Shown here: piece by piece, positions 1-8,132 of the stretch
How positions within the stretch are numbered: position 1 is the first letter of the stretch
Layout of the letters: the number at the start of each line of letters is the position of its first letter
DNA from: Pseudobutyrivibrio ruminis AD2017
GTDB lineage: Bacteria > Bacillota > Clostridia > Lachnospirales > Lachnospiraceae
Direction: 5' to 3'
DNA: 64,000 nucleotides
Assembly: GCF_000424305.1 (NCBI RefSeq)
Contig: NZ_AUJQ01000010.1
Location: forward strand, 1-64,000
The notes under the pieces: model-generated
Told to the model about the DNA's origin: nothing
Database searches by the model: none
Seen by the model: only the letters and a program-made list of their open reading frames with translations
Program-made: the position numbers and the translations under genes

Positions 1-95
1 CTTCTTCTGGTCTTATATAGATGATTTGGATTAATAAGGTAAAAGGATAAATGATATTGCCCTTTAGAGGATAAATCATATTACCTTTAGACATA
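1..95. repeat. 95-bp perfect direct repeat, left copy (transposon left end)
   Basis: Bases 1-95 are identical to 20,918-21,012 in the same orientation. The copies diverge after GACATA. The left copy may extend beyond the window start. It contains the candidate TnsB sites at 45 and 69, so it carries left-end transposon sequence rather than plain target DNA. Confidence 0.95.
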
Positions 96-138
96 GTAGT
101 TCTTAAATCATTTGTTTTTGGGATAAATAGGATTCATG
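45..138 (+). promoter_or_regulatory. Candidate TnsB-binding sites at the left end
   Basis: Three related motifs start with GGATAAAT, at 45-62 (ending GCCC), 69-86 (ending ACCT) and 121-138. The first two are exactly 24 bp apart, and a weaker GGATTAAT lies at 28. Repeated transposase sites of this spacing are typical of Tn7-type ends. The inverse motif GGGCAA-N6-TTATCC occurs near the right end at the same 24-bp spacing. Binding itself is inferred. Confidence 0.65.
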
Positions 139-214
139 AAATGGAGTCTTGTATAGCGGAATAAGTAAAGTCAGAGAAATATCTCCGTAGATGGGAGGTG
201 TGAAAATAATACGG

Positions 215-255
215 ATTTGGGAGATATTTGGGATATATTTGGGAAGGATTTGGGA
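215..255 (+). repeat. Four 11-bp tandem ATTTGGGA repeats upstream of tnsA
   Basis: ATTTGGGA occurs at 215, 226, 237 and 248, exactly 11 bp apart, so each copy lies about one helical turn from the next. The block ends 46 bp before the preferred tnsA start codon and would lie in its leader or promoter. It may be a regulator-binding iteron block; no regulator can be assigned. Confidence 0.8.
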
Positions 256-301
256 GCCGTTAAGGAAAAGGTGTTGTCAACGGAAAAGGAGGTCTCAGTT
301 A

Positions 302-649
302 GTGAGAAAAAGGAATTATAAGGGGAGATGCACAAAGAAAACGCTTCCTAAATGCCAAGATGTCTGTCGAACTTATGATGCGTTACAGGAAGTATACGCA
401 GAAGTATTGTCTCAATCAGAAGATATTAAGGAATTCCGATGCAACGTTTATTTGGAAGGTTTGAAAGAAGGAGATTATACAAGTGATTTTGTTTGTACTA
501 AGCAAGATGGCTCAATAATGGTTAGAGAGTGCGTTTATAGAAGCCGATTAACAAAACCAATGAATTATAAGCTTTTGGAAGCTTCAAGGGAGTATTGGAG
601 ACATAGAGGAGTCTTGGATTGGGGGATTATTATAAATGCAGAAAAATGA
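302..649 (+). CDS. tnsA: TnsA-like transposon endonuclease subunit, short form
   Basis: TnsA cuts the 5' ends of Tn7-type elements next to the TnsB transposase. This 115-residue product keeps the core pattern SDF, then VRE, then a helix with SREYWRHRG and DWGIIINAE, which matches the family end (REYW..RG..DWGIV). The GTG start at 302 is preferred because AAGGAGG lies nine bases upstream. An in-frame ATG at 191 would add low-complexity residues encoded by the 11-bp repeats. The usual QxK catalytic pair is not evident after the SDF aspartate (ECV instead), so activity is uncertain. It overlaps tnsB by 14 bases, consistent with translational coupling. Function rests on the motif remnant plus context. 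Confidence 0.7.
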   Translation: MRKRNYKGRCTKKTLPKCQDVCRTYDALQEVYAEVLSQSEDIKEFRCNVYLEGLKEGDYTSDFVCTKQDGSIMVRECVYRSRLTKPMNYKLLEASREYWRHRGVLDWGIIINAEK

Positions 650-2468
650 AGTATATAGAAACCACACCAATATATATAGAATTCTTCAAATACAAGATGA
701 AAGAGCTCTAGTTATTGATTGTGTGAAAAAGACTATGCCTACATGGAAGCTTATTTCAGAATTAGACAGGTTCTCTTTGATTGATGAAGAAACCTTATTT
801 GAAGAATTAGGCTATACCATTGAGGATATTAATGAGGTAGAGGCAGATAGAAAAAAGGTTATGTATCAAAGGTATTTTAATATATCTGGCATTGTACCAT
901 TCATTGGCTGTAAGCAAAGAAGGAATGAAATAATAAGTGCTATGGCATTAGAATCAGGCTTATCTAAGCAAACATTGCGTTCCTACTTATGTGAGTACCT
1001 TGTTTTTCAAAGCATAAATGCTCTATTACCTAGAAAGAAAAAACATTTAACAAAAAATCTATCTGAAGATGAGAAAAATATGAGATGGTCTTTAAATAAG
1101 TATTTTTATACCCATAAGAAAAACTCTTTGAGAACAGCATATACAATGATGCTAAAAGAAAAATACTGTAATAGTGATGGTTTGTTATTTGATAAATATC
1201 CATCTTTCTATCAATACAGATATTTTTATCGTAAGACTAGGAAAATGCAGAATTATTATATATCTAGAAATGGACTGACCTCATACCAGAGAAACAATCG
1301 TCCTTGTGTTGGCGATGGAGTTCATAGTTTCGCTAATACAATTGGAACAGGCATGGTAGATTCAACCGTTTGTGACATATATCTTGCAAATGAGCATGGT
1401 CAAGTGATTGGAAGACCTATATTAACAGCATGTGTTGATACTTTTTCGGGAATTTGTTATGGATATTCGTTAGGTTGGGAAGGTGGTGTATATAGTCTCA
1501 GAGAAATGTGCCACATGATTATTACCAATAAAGCTGATTATTGTAAGAAATATGGCATTGAGATTCAAGAGGATGAATGGGATGTATCAGTGTTACCTTT
1601 TAGGATTGTATCGGACCAAGGAGCCGAATATGTTGGAAGTACATTTGAACAACTATCTGAATTGGGGATTACTATAGTAAATCTTCCAGCATATAGACCT
1701 GAGCTAAAAGGACCAGTTGAAAAGTTCTTTGATACCATTCAATCCTCATACAAAAAATATCTTAAAGGCTATGGTGTTATTGAGACTGATTACCAAGAGA
1801 GAGGTGCTCATGATTATCGAAAGGATGCCATTCTAACATTAGATAAGTTTTCAAAAATTGTGCTTAGATGTGTATTACATTACAATGGCAGCCATGTTTT
1901 GGAGAATTATCCATTTACCGAGGAGATGTTAGCAAATGGAGTTAAGCCTTATGCAAATGCTATCTGGAATTATGAAAAGGCTAATACATGTTGCAGTGGG
2001 ATATCTGTTTCAAAGGAAAAACTAACATTATGTCTATTGCCACGAACAACAGGCAGATTTACTAGATTTGGTCTTATCGTTAACCAAATGAGATATCATA
2101 ATTCTTCCTATACTGAAAAATATTTAACAGGTGGAGAAGTGATTGTAGCTTTTGATGAAGATTCGGTATCAAATGTTTGGTTAGTAGAAGAGGGAAACTA
2201 CATTCGGTTTAAACTAATAGAAACCAGATATGACGGGAAAAATCTTAATCAAGTAAGAAGAATCAAAGGAGAAACTAGGCGACTAATAAGTGAAGAGTCT
2301 AAAGTATCGTTACAGGCAGAAATAGACCTTGCTAATGATATACAGGTGGTAGTTAATGATTGCAAGTCTGAGAGAGTTCCCGAAATAAAGCATATACGTC
2401 AACATAGAGATAAAGAGAAAGCAAAGAATCATACACGTTTCGCAGAGGAGGTAGGATTACATGACTAA
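636..2468 (+). CDS. tnsB: TnsB-like DDE transposase
   Basis: This 610-residue protein is the strand-transfer transposase, which binds the end repeats and joins 3' ends to the target. It has an N-terminal helical DNA-binding part (to about 230), then an rve/RNase H fold with D242 (MVDSTVCD), D327 (IVSDQGAEY) and E362 (PELKGPVEKFF), a D-35-E spacing. A Mu-transposase C-terminal beta-barrel region follows (about 430-560), and a basic tail may contact TnsC. Length matches the family (about 600-700). It is the second gene of the tns operon and overlaps tnsC by eight bases. All three catalytic acids are present, so it looks active. Confidence 0.93.
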   Translation: MQKNEVYRNHTNIYRILQIQDERALVIDCVKKTMPTWKLISELDRFSLIDEETLFEELGYTIEDINEVEADRKKVMYQRYFNISGIVPFIGCKQRRNEIISAMALESGLSKQTLRSYLCEYLVFQSINALLPRKKKHLTKNLSEDEKNMRWSLNKYFYTHKKNSLRTAYTMMLKEKYCNSDGLLFDKYPSFYQYRYFYRKTRKMQNYYISRNGLTSYQRNNRPCVGDGVHSFANTIGTGMVDSTVCDIYLANEHGQVIGRPILTACVDTFSGICYGYSLGWEGGVYSLREMCHMIITNKADYCKKYGIEIQEDEWDVSVLPFRIVSDQGAEYVGSTFEQLSELGITIVNLPAYRPELKGPVEKFFDTIQSSYKKYLKGYGVIETDYQERGAHDYRKDAILTLDKFSKIVLRCVLHYNGSHVLENYPFTEEMLANGVKPYANAIWNYEKANTCCSGISVSKEKLTLCLLPRTTGRFTRFGLIVNQMRYHNSSYTEKYLTGGEVIVAFDEDSVSNVWLVEEGNYIRFKLIETRYDGKNLNQVRRIKGETRRLISEESKVSLQAEIDLANDIQVVVNDCKSERVPEIKHIRQHRDKEKAKNHTRFAEEVGLHD

Positions 2469-3690
2469 AGACTTATTTCACATGCCTGCTGAATTACTAT
2501 CGGGTGATTCGCTTATTAATTCTTTACAGGATTTACCTGACTATAATGAAGGAATTAGAGAGGCAGATGAAGCAACAAGGCTGATGCAATCAACTGATAT
2601 ATACAAGGTATATTATCCTTCGGTGATGTCTATTGAAATATATAATAAGCTTTATCTTGCTACGGCTTTATCATTAAAGAAAAAGAATAGTAGATTGGCA
2701 ACTATACAGAAGAATGTTAACTATTCATCAATACATGAACAAAGTGCATATAGAGGGATTATAGGTGGTGCTGATTCATTTTCAATAATAGGAACATCAG
2801 GTATTGGTAAATCTTCAGCTATACAAAAGGCGATAGAGTTAATATCACCGCATAGATATATAGAGTTTGAGAATTCTAAAATAATACCTTGCTTACAGGT
2901 TCAATGTCCTTTTGATGCGTCACCGAAAGGAATGTTGTTATCTGTGCTTAAGTCCGTTGATGATTGTATTGGAACTGATTATTATAAGCGGTCTCAAAGA
3001 ACTAGTATAACGACAGATATACTTATTGGGACGGTGGGGCAAGTATGTATAAATCATATTGGGCTGTTGATAATAGATGAAATTCAGCATGTGTCAGGTC
3101 AGAAGAATGGTGTAACACTTATTAATTTAATTACGCAATTGATTAATATTTCAGGAGTTTCAATTTGTATGGTAGGTACAGAAGAGAGCGTAATCTTTTT
3201 CGAAAAAGCCCAGCAACTAGCTAGAAGAACGCTTGGAATGAGGTATGGACAAATACCATATGATGATTATTTTAAGAAGTTGTGCGAGATTCTTTATTCA
3301 TACCAATACACTAGGAAATATACTGAGCTAACTGATGTTACAATCCGTTGGTTGTATGAGCATACTGGCGGAATAATATCAGTCTTGGTATCTATTATCC
3401 ATGATGCTAATGAAATAGCTATTTTGAGTGGTAAGGAGCAACTTAGTATAGAAGTGTTATCAGAAGCCTACGATAAGAGAATTACAATGCTACACAGCTA
3501 TATCATGACCGATAGGGTGAAACATGCAAGAACAAGACGCGCTCTTGTTAAAACAGAACCTTTAAGTGACTATATTGAAACAGCAGAATATAAAACACTT
3601 CCAGAAATGGTATTACTGGCTAAAAACCAGGGCGTTGATGCTGTTAAACTAATCAGTAAATACATAACCATAGAGGAGGTGGAATGCTAA
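2461..3690 (+). CDS. tnsC: TnsC/TniB-like AAA+ target-selection ATPase
   Basis: This 409-residue ATPase would link the TniQ target selector to the transposase. Walker A is GTSGIGKSS (111-119) and Walker B is LLIIDEIQH (202-210). A sensor-like GTEES follows (about 240). The length and the TnsB-TnsC-TniQ gene order fit the family. The ATG overlaps the end of tnsB and the stop overlaps the start of tniQ, so the three genes are translationally coupled. The C-terminal 60 residues are less conserved and may contact TnsA or TnsB, as in Tn7. Confidence 0.92.
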   Translation: MTKDLFHMPAELLSGDSLINSLQDLPDYNEGIREADEATRLMQSTDIYKVYYPSVMSIEIYNKLYLATALSLKKKNSRLATIQKNVNYSSIHEQSAYRGIIGGADSFSIIGTSGIGKSSAIQKAIELISPHRYIEFENSKIIPCLQVQCPFDASPKGMLLSVLKSVDDCIGTDYYKRSQRTSITTDILIGTVGQVCINHIGLLIIDEIQHVSGQKNGVTLINLITQLINISGVSICMVGTEESVIFFEKAQQLARRTLGMRYGQIPYDDYFKKLCEILYSYQYTRKYTELTDVTIRWLYEHTGGIISVLVSIIHDANEIAILSGKEQLSIEVLSEAYDKRITMLHSYIMTDRVKHARTRRALVKTEPLSDYIETAEYKTLPEMVLLAKNQGVDAVKLISKYITIEEVEC

Positions 3691-5099
3691 TGATTGGATT
3701 CTTACCTGAGTTATACCCTGACGAGCTTATATATAGTCTATTTGCAAGATATTATGCCTATTCTGGTTATGCTGCGTATATAGATGCTGCTCATGACATT
3801 TATAGCAATTGCAGAACTAGACCTGTTCCAGAATTTATTAATTCCATAAATGAATGTGTAAAAGGATATCTACTTAAAAGTCAAACGATGGAGGAACTGG
3901 TTGAGAATCATACCATGTTTCCTGCATATTCTAGGTTTATCCCGTTAGACAGACGAAAAAAGGCATTTGAAGCCTTAGTTCATACAGAGGGGAATTACAA
4001 CAATTATTTATATATTCCAGTTAGGGAAATAAGAAATAAGTATTTAAGGTGGTGTCCAATTTGTGCGAAAGAAGACAGGGAAAATTATGGTGAAACTTAT
4101 TGGCATAGATGTCATCAAATTGATGGAGTAGATATATGTTATAAACATTATTGTCTGCTTTTTAACAGTTCAGTTTGCAAAGAAAAATCATCACCGATGT
4201 TGATATCAGCAGAATATGAGGTGCCTCAAGAAGCCAAAATTTACCCCTGTAAGGACGATTTGATTATTAGTCTTACAGATTATATAGTCCATGTTTTTAA
4301 TCGCCCAAATGACCTAAAATGCGACTATAACACTGGCTTGATATTAGCTGATAGGCTTGATACGAAAAAGTATCATTATGATTCCAGTTGGATGCGAAAG
4401 AATGAAGAAATCTACGAAGACTACTGTTCATTTTATAGAGATATGCCTGATAGCTTGATGAATATTGATACGATGAAAAAAATCTTTGGTGGTGGAATTG
4501 CTGCAATGAGGTATTTTTGCCAACTTGCGTTATTTGAAGATGTTAGTGAAGAAGAATTGTTTTTGCCAAATGTAAGCAGTCTACAGAGTAAAATCATATT
4601 TCAAAGAATTGCAAGAGAACTAAATGAACCTGAGGATGTGGTTATACGTATAGGATTAGCTGTTATTAAGGCATACTCATCATCTAATGAATTATCGAAA
4701 CAAACTGGGAGAAATAGAGCTAGGTGGGAGGACGTGGATTTAAAGCTTCTTCCAACCGTTAAAGAATGTACCAAAAAGCTGTACGGTCAAGGGGATGAGC
4801 GCCCTAAAAAGGTTACGATAAAGGCTGTATGTAGAACATTAAACTTACCTGATAAGCGATTTGACTATCTTCCAACCTGTAAGGCAGAAATAATGAGATG
4901 GCATGAGACACAAGAACACTATTGGGCAAGAGAGGTTCTATGGGCCTATAATAGGCTGAAAAATGGTAATGAAATCATTAATTGGAAAAAGATTAGAACA
5001 CTAACTAATATACGAAAAAACAACCTTGAAGCATGCTTAAAGGACTTGGAACAGATTGCCGATAAGGATACTTATATCTTCATATTAGAGTTACTGTAA
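3684..5099 (+). CDS. tniQ: TniQ/TnsD-type target-site selection protein
   Basis: TniQ/TnsD proteins recognise the insertion site and recruit TnsC. The N-terminus has the family signature GFLPELYPDELIYSLFARY. A zinc-ribbon set follows: C124, C127, H141, C143, H144, C152, H155. The 471-residue length is that of a TnsD-class protein, longer than minimal TniQ, so a sequence-specific C-terminal DNA-binding part is likely. That would suit insertion at a fixed chromosomal site. ATG 3684 has GGAGG at good spacing and overlaps tnsC. A terminator at 5,107 ends the operon. Confidence 0.88.
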   Translation: MLMIGFLPELYPDELIYSLFARYYAYSGYAAYIDAAHDIYSNCRTRPVPEFINSINECVKGYLLKSQTMEELVENHTMFPAYSRFIPLDRRKKAFEALVHTEGNYNNYLYIPVREIRNKYLRWCPICAKEDRENYGETYWHRCHQIDGVDICYKHYCLLFNSSVCKEKSSPMLISAEYEVPQEAKIYPCKDDLIISLTDYIVHVFNRPNDLKCDYNTGLILADRLDTKKYHYDSSWMRKNEEIYEDYCSFYRDMPDSLMNIDTMKKIFGGGIAAMRYFCQLALFEDVSEEELFLPNVSSLQSKIIFQRIARELNEPEDVVIRIGLAVIKAYSSSNELSKQTGRNRARWEDVDLKLLPTVKECTKKLYGQGDERPKKVTIKAVCRTLNLPDKRFDYLPTCKAEIMRWHETQEHYWAREVLWAYNRLKNGNEIINWKKIRTLTNIRKNNLEACLKDLEQIADKDTYIFILELL

Positions 5100-5106
5100 A
5101 AAGAAA

Positions 5107-5128
5107 GAGTGGGGCATTTGCTCCACTC
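5107..5128. terminator. Bidirectional terminator between tniQ and the rep gene
   Basis: A nine-bp stem GAGTGGGGC/GCTCCACTC with ATTT loop lies between the converging tniQ and replication genes. One G-T wobble is present. An A-run precedes it, which gives a T-run on the minus strand. Confidence 0.75.
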
Positions 5129-6362
5129 ATATTAGATTATTGTAATTAGCTGACAGTTCTTGTTGTATAGCAGTATAATAAGCTTCGTAGATTGTAGAAA
5201 GGTTAACCAGATAAGTCCCAATTTTTTTATCCATAACGGGATTGTTGTTCGAATCTAGTATTATTCTACTCTTGGGAATAGTAATTGGACTTATGCCTAA
5301 ACTTTTTATATCTTTTAAATAGGTATTAAAAGTTGATTCAGTATAGGTGGTAGTTTTTCCTTGTTTGACTAAATCAAGTGATTTTTCAATACCGCCGTGT
5401 ATGTTAATAAAATAGATAAAATCTTTTAGTCGTTTTCGTTTTGAAGGTTTAAAATTAGGACACTCATCTATAATATTCCTTGCGGACTCTAATGTGAGGT
5501 GAATACCGGTACCAAGACGAGCATTTAAAGAAGAGGACAAGAAATAATGTTCAACTTCTGGAGTTGCCAAGTCTAGTATGTCTAGACCATTAAGACCTAA
5601 TTTTTCCTTTATATAATATAGTTTTCTTCTTTTAACTTGGCATTCAAATCTTAAAAAATCATATTTCTCATAATCCTTAGGTAAAGTTTTTTTATTTCTC
5701 ATAGCATAAGCCTTGTTATAAATATTTAGATTATAAGATTTGCATTTATAATATAGATATTTGGGGGTAGGTGGGATAATCTCATCTGAATCATACTCGA
5801 ATTTGTCATCTTTATTATTCTGAGTATTATCATTAGAATAGGTAGCAGACTCTAATTTAGGTATATAGTATCCTCTTTTTATGATATCTAGATATACATC
5901 ACAATTGTTCTTAATATCAAAGGCAAAATCGATTCTTTTAACTGTAAAAGTATTGGCATTGTACCACTTCTTTTGGGAATCAATATCATTTACATTTCTT
6001 AGGTTAGGGAATATCTCTAATGATGGGAGAATATCATAAATTTGAGATAAAATCTTATATGCTAAACATGATGAAAAATCGTATGTACATGATGAAAAGT
6101 TTTTATCTCCTCCAAACATCTGTAGAGGATTAATAATTAAAGAAATATTGTAATAATAAATTGAATTTGGATAATCAGGGGCTATTCTTTCTCGCTTTGT
6201 TTTTAACAACGTAATTCTGGAGAGACCTTTTTCTTTGTACATATAAGTAACATGGAAGCTACTATTGTATTTGTTAATCCTTTGTATACCTGACAATGAG
6301 TTATTTAGCTCATAGAAGTTTTTTGCGGTTATAGTTTTTGACAATTCAAAAGTGTGAATCAT
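5127..6362 (-). CDS. Phage/plasmid replication initiator (gene II/X-like)
   Basis: This 411-residue protein resembles rolling-circle initiators of the phage/plasmid replication II/X group. The segment KYDFLRFECQVKRRKL (about 235-250) and the downstream lysine-rich helical part are typical. The start has AGGAGGTGAT 11 bases upstream. It runs opposite to the tns operon and is followed upstream by a 290-bp non-coding stretch with a strong hairpin (6,443-6,476) that could be its origin. A replication gene is unusual in a Tn7-like element and suggests an integrated plasmid or phage component. The catalytic tyrosine cannot be assigned by eye. Confidence 0.6.
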   Translation of the reverse strand: MIHTFELSKTITAKNFYELNNSLSGIQRINKYNSSFHVTYMYKEKGLSRITLLKTKRERIAPDYPNSIYYYNISLIINPLQMFGGDKNFSSCTYDFSSCLAYKILSQIYDILPSLEIFPNLRNVNDIDSQKKWYNANTFTVKRIDFAFDIKNNCDVYLDIIKRGYYIPKLESATYSNDNTQNNKDDKFEYDSDEIIPPTPKYLYYKCKSYNLNIYNKAYAMRNKKTLPKDYEKYDFLRFECQVKRRKLYYIKEKLGLNGLDILDLATPEVEHYFLSSSLNARLGTGIHLTLESARNIIDECPNFKPSKRKRLKDFIYFINIHGGIEKSLDLVKQGKTTTYTESTFNTYLKDIKSLGISPITIPKSRIILDSNNNPVMDKKIGTYLVNLSTIYEAYYTAIQQELSANYNNLI

Positions 6363-6442
6363 AGGTTAAATATCACCTCCTCTTTATTATATTATGACAC
6401 TCTTTTATATAGTATTCAAGATGAGGTTTTTGGAAACGGTAT

Positions 6443-6476
6443 GCCAATAAACCTTGAAAAATCAAGCTTTATTGGC
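6443..6476. other. Hairpin near rep gene, candidate replication origin
   Basis: GCCAATAAA and TTTATTGGC arms enclose an inner CTTGA/TCAAG stem around an AAAA loop, a nearly perfect 14-bp stem. It lies 80 bases upstream of the replication initiator start. The stretch 6,363-6,654 holds no gene. Rolling-circle double-strand origins often use such cruciforms, so the role is an inference from position. Confidence 0.4.
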
Positions 6477-6589
6477 TTGCAATGGGGAGAAACACTTCGA
6501 GTTTGTAAAGATATATTATAAAATATATTAGGGGCGATATATCATAGAGAGTGATATTATTTCACTTCCAGTTTAAAGTATAAAAAAAT

Positions 6590-6631
6590 GTAAAACAATG
6601 TATTGCAAAAGTAAAACAATGAGAGTATCAT
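6590..6631 (+). promoter_or_regulatory. Promoter and repeated operator of the dinJ-yafQ operon
   Basis: TTGCAA (6,603) and TATCAT (6,626) are separated by 17 bp, a good sigma-A promoter. The 11-mer GTAAAACAATG occurs at 6,590 and 6,611, 21 bp or two helical turns apart, with the second copy inside the promoter spacer. That placement fits autorepression by the antitoxin complex. Confidence 0.6.
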
Positions 6632-6654
6632 ATGCTTAGAAGGAGGTATAGCTT

Positions 6655-6951
6655 ATGGCAACTACAGCAATTAAAGATACAAACTTCAACATGAGAATGA
6701 ACAAGCAGAAAAAGGTAAGCCTTGAAGATTTATATGGTAATTTGGGCATGACTTTAGCAGAAGCAGTAAATATATTTTTTGAAAAGTCACTAATGGTTGG
6801 TGGTATACCTTTTGATGTCAGAATGCCAAAGTATAATAAAGAGACAGAAGATGCAATGCAGGAAGCAAGAGACATCATTGCTGGAAAGGCACAAGCAAAA
6901 AGCTATTCTTCGGCTACAGAATTATTTGCTGAGCTTGATGAGGAAGAATGA
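6655..6951 (+). CDS. dinJ: RelB/DinJ family antitoxin
   Basis: This 98-residue antitoxin would neutralise YafQ and repress its own operon. Its N-terminal ribbon-helix-helix region carries the DinJ pattern NMRMNKQKK...LYGNLGMTLAEAVNIFFEKS (about 11-46), and the acidic C-terminus (TELFAELDEEE) should wrap the toxin. An AGGAGGT site lies upstream. The stop overlaps the toxin ATG by four bases. It would help keep the element in the cell. Confidence 0.9.
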   Translation: MATTAIKDTNFNMRMNKQKKVSLEDLYGNLGMTLAEAVNIFFEKSLMVGGIPFDVRMPKYNKETEDAMQEARDIIAGKAQAKSYSSATELFAELDEEE

Positions 6952-7229
6952 AATATACTTTAAAACCTACCACCAAATTTAAGAAGGACTATAAAAGGTG
7001 TAAAAAACGTGGCTACGATATGAAGCTTCTTGAGGATATAATCAATACTTTGCTTGAAGGCAAAGAGTTAGATTCCAAGTATTATGACCATCCTCTGCAT
7101 GGTAACTATGAAGGGTTCAATGAATGTCATATTTTGTCAGACTGGCTTTTAATTTACACCAAAAGTGAAACTGAATTAGTTCTTACTGCTACTAGAACAG
7201 GAACACATAGTGATGTATTTGACGAATAA
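6948..7229 (+). CDS. yafQ: YafQ-family mRNA interferase toxin
   Basis: This 93-residue RelE/ParE-superfamily toxin cuts mRNA on the ribosome. Family residues are visible: KYTLKPTTKFKKDYKRCKKRG at the start, DHPLHGNY (about 44-51), ECHILSDWLLIY (about 56-67) and the terminal RTGTHSDVF holding the catalytic histidine. It directly follows and overlaps dinJ, and a terminator follows at 7,228. All expected active-site positions seem intact, so the toxin is probably functional. Confidence 0.92.
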   Translation: MKYTLKPTTKFKKDYKRCKKRGYDMKLLEDIINTLLEGKELDSKYYDHPLHGNYEGFNECHILSDWLLIYTKSETELVLTATRTGTHSDVFDE

Positions 7230-7255
7230 CCATCTCTTTTTGAGGTGGTTTTTTG
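7228..7255 (+). terminator. Terminator after yafQ
   Basis: AACCATCTC and GAGGTGGTT pair around a TTTTT loop, with a T-run after the stem. It begins at the yafQ stop codon. Confidence 0.85.
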
Positions 7256-7308
7256 TATATAAAAAGCCAACATAATTACACATTAGCTGTAGTGTATCAC
7301 ATTGGCCA

Positions 7309-7737
7309 TCATTTCTTACGAGCTTTAATTTTTGTAAATTCTATAATTTCTTTTTTATCTTCTATGCTAATTCTTTCGAAATAGAACAATAATTCCTTTT
7401 CTAAGTTATTTAGATGCTTGAGTTTATTGACATTACTAGGAGAATTGGTAAACTCAAGATATTTTTCAATTTCAACAGATTCTTCAGATGGTGCAGGAGC
7501 ATCAAAATAAGTATTTCTATCTAAACTGATAACGAGGTACATTAAATCGTCAATTGATATTTCATATAAACCAGCAAGTTTATATAGCATTTCTGAACTA
7601 GGTGTTCTTTTACCAGTTTCGTAGTGACTATATGTCTGTCTAACGATACCTAATGTTTCTGCTACATAATCCTGAGTGTACGAGTGTGCTTTTCTTAACT
7701 CCTTGAGTTTTGTTGCTAGACGATTACCTTCATTCAT
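7309..7737 (-). CDS. XRE-family transcriptional regulator
   Basis: This 142-residue protein has an N-terminal helix-turn-helix (LKELRKAHSYTQDYVAETLGI...YSHYETGKRTPSSEMLYKLAGLY, about residues 9-55) and a helical tail. ATG 7737 is chosen because AAAGGAG lies upstream; an in-frame ATG at 7,761 lacks a site. It is transcribed away from the chaperone/AAA operon, and three TTGTAGCG repeats fill the divergent gap. It is therefore the likely repressor of that operon, in the manner of element-borne control genes. Confidence 0.85.
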   Translation of the reverse strand: MNEGNRLATKLKELRKAHSYTQDYVAETLGIVRQTYSHYETGKRTPSSEMLYKLAGLYEISIDDLMYLVISLDRNTYFDAPAPSEESVEIEKYLEFTNSPSNVNKLKHLNNLEKELLFYFERISIEDKKEIIEFTKIKARKK

Positions 7738-7794
7738 AGTCTTATTCTCCTTTAGTAACATTTTAGTTAATTTTTTGTGAATAAATGCAACGCC

Positions 7795-7867
7795 TTGTAG
7801 CGTTTATAACTGAAAGATGTTATACTATTGTAGCGAAATCATATAATTGAATATACAATTTGTAGCG
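7795..7867. promoter_or_regulatory. Three TTGTAGCG operator-like repeats in the divergent promoter
   Basis: TTGTAGCG occurs at 7,795, 7,828 and 7,860, spaced 33 and 32 bp (three helical turns). A -10-like TATACT lies at 7,821, between the first two. The first copy is part of a short palindrome AACGC-N6-GCGTT. This lies between the XRE gene and the chaperone operon and is a probable binding region for the XRE protein. Confidence 0.6.
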
Positions 7868-7875
7868 GAGGGATT

Positions 7876-8112
7876 ATGAATATTCAAGATGCTATTAATG
7901 ATGCTGTTGGTTATAAGCCATTAGCGATAAATACATTTAATGGGAAAGTAAAAAGTGTTTTCGAAGGACTGCCGGTTCATCATGTCAGTCCACATTACGT
8001 ACAGTCACACTTCAGAAAGGGAAAATATATTTCTGGATATTGGCGCGATGGCGATGGAGATACAAGAGTAGATACATTTATGGGTTACTATGCAAGAAAT
8101 CCGCGACGTTAG
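7876..8112 (+). CDS. Small basic protein heading the chaperone/AAA operon
   Basis: This 78-residue protein is not assigned to a family. Its C-terminal half (VHHVSPHYVQSHFRKGKY, then GYWRDGDGDTR) resembles the short His/Arg-rich repeats around phrases such as V..H.RKG.YV.GY.R found in small element-borne proteins. GGAGGG precedes the ATG. It is first in the operon, directly behind the TTGTAGCG region, and 20 bases before the AAA gene. It could be an adaptor or a regulator. Confidence 0.6.
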   Translation: MNIQDAINDAVGYKPLAINTFNGKVKSVFEGLPVHHVSPHYVQSHFRKGKYISGYWRDGDGDTRVDTFMGYYARNPRR

Positions 8113-8132
8113 CGGTATGTGGGGAGCATACA

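Noticed and set aside
191-301. In-frame N-terminal extension of tnsA from ATG 191
   Set aside because: It would translate the 11-bp ATTTGGGA repeats, and GTG 302 has AAGGAGG at proper spacing. Family resemblance starts after 302.
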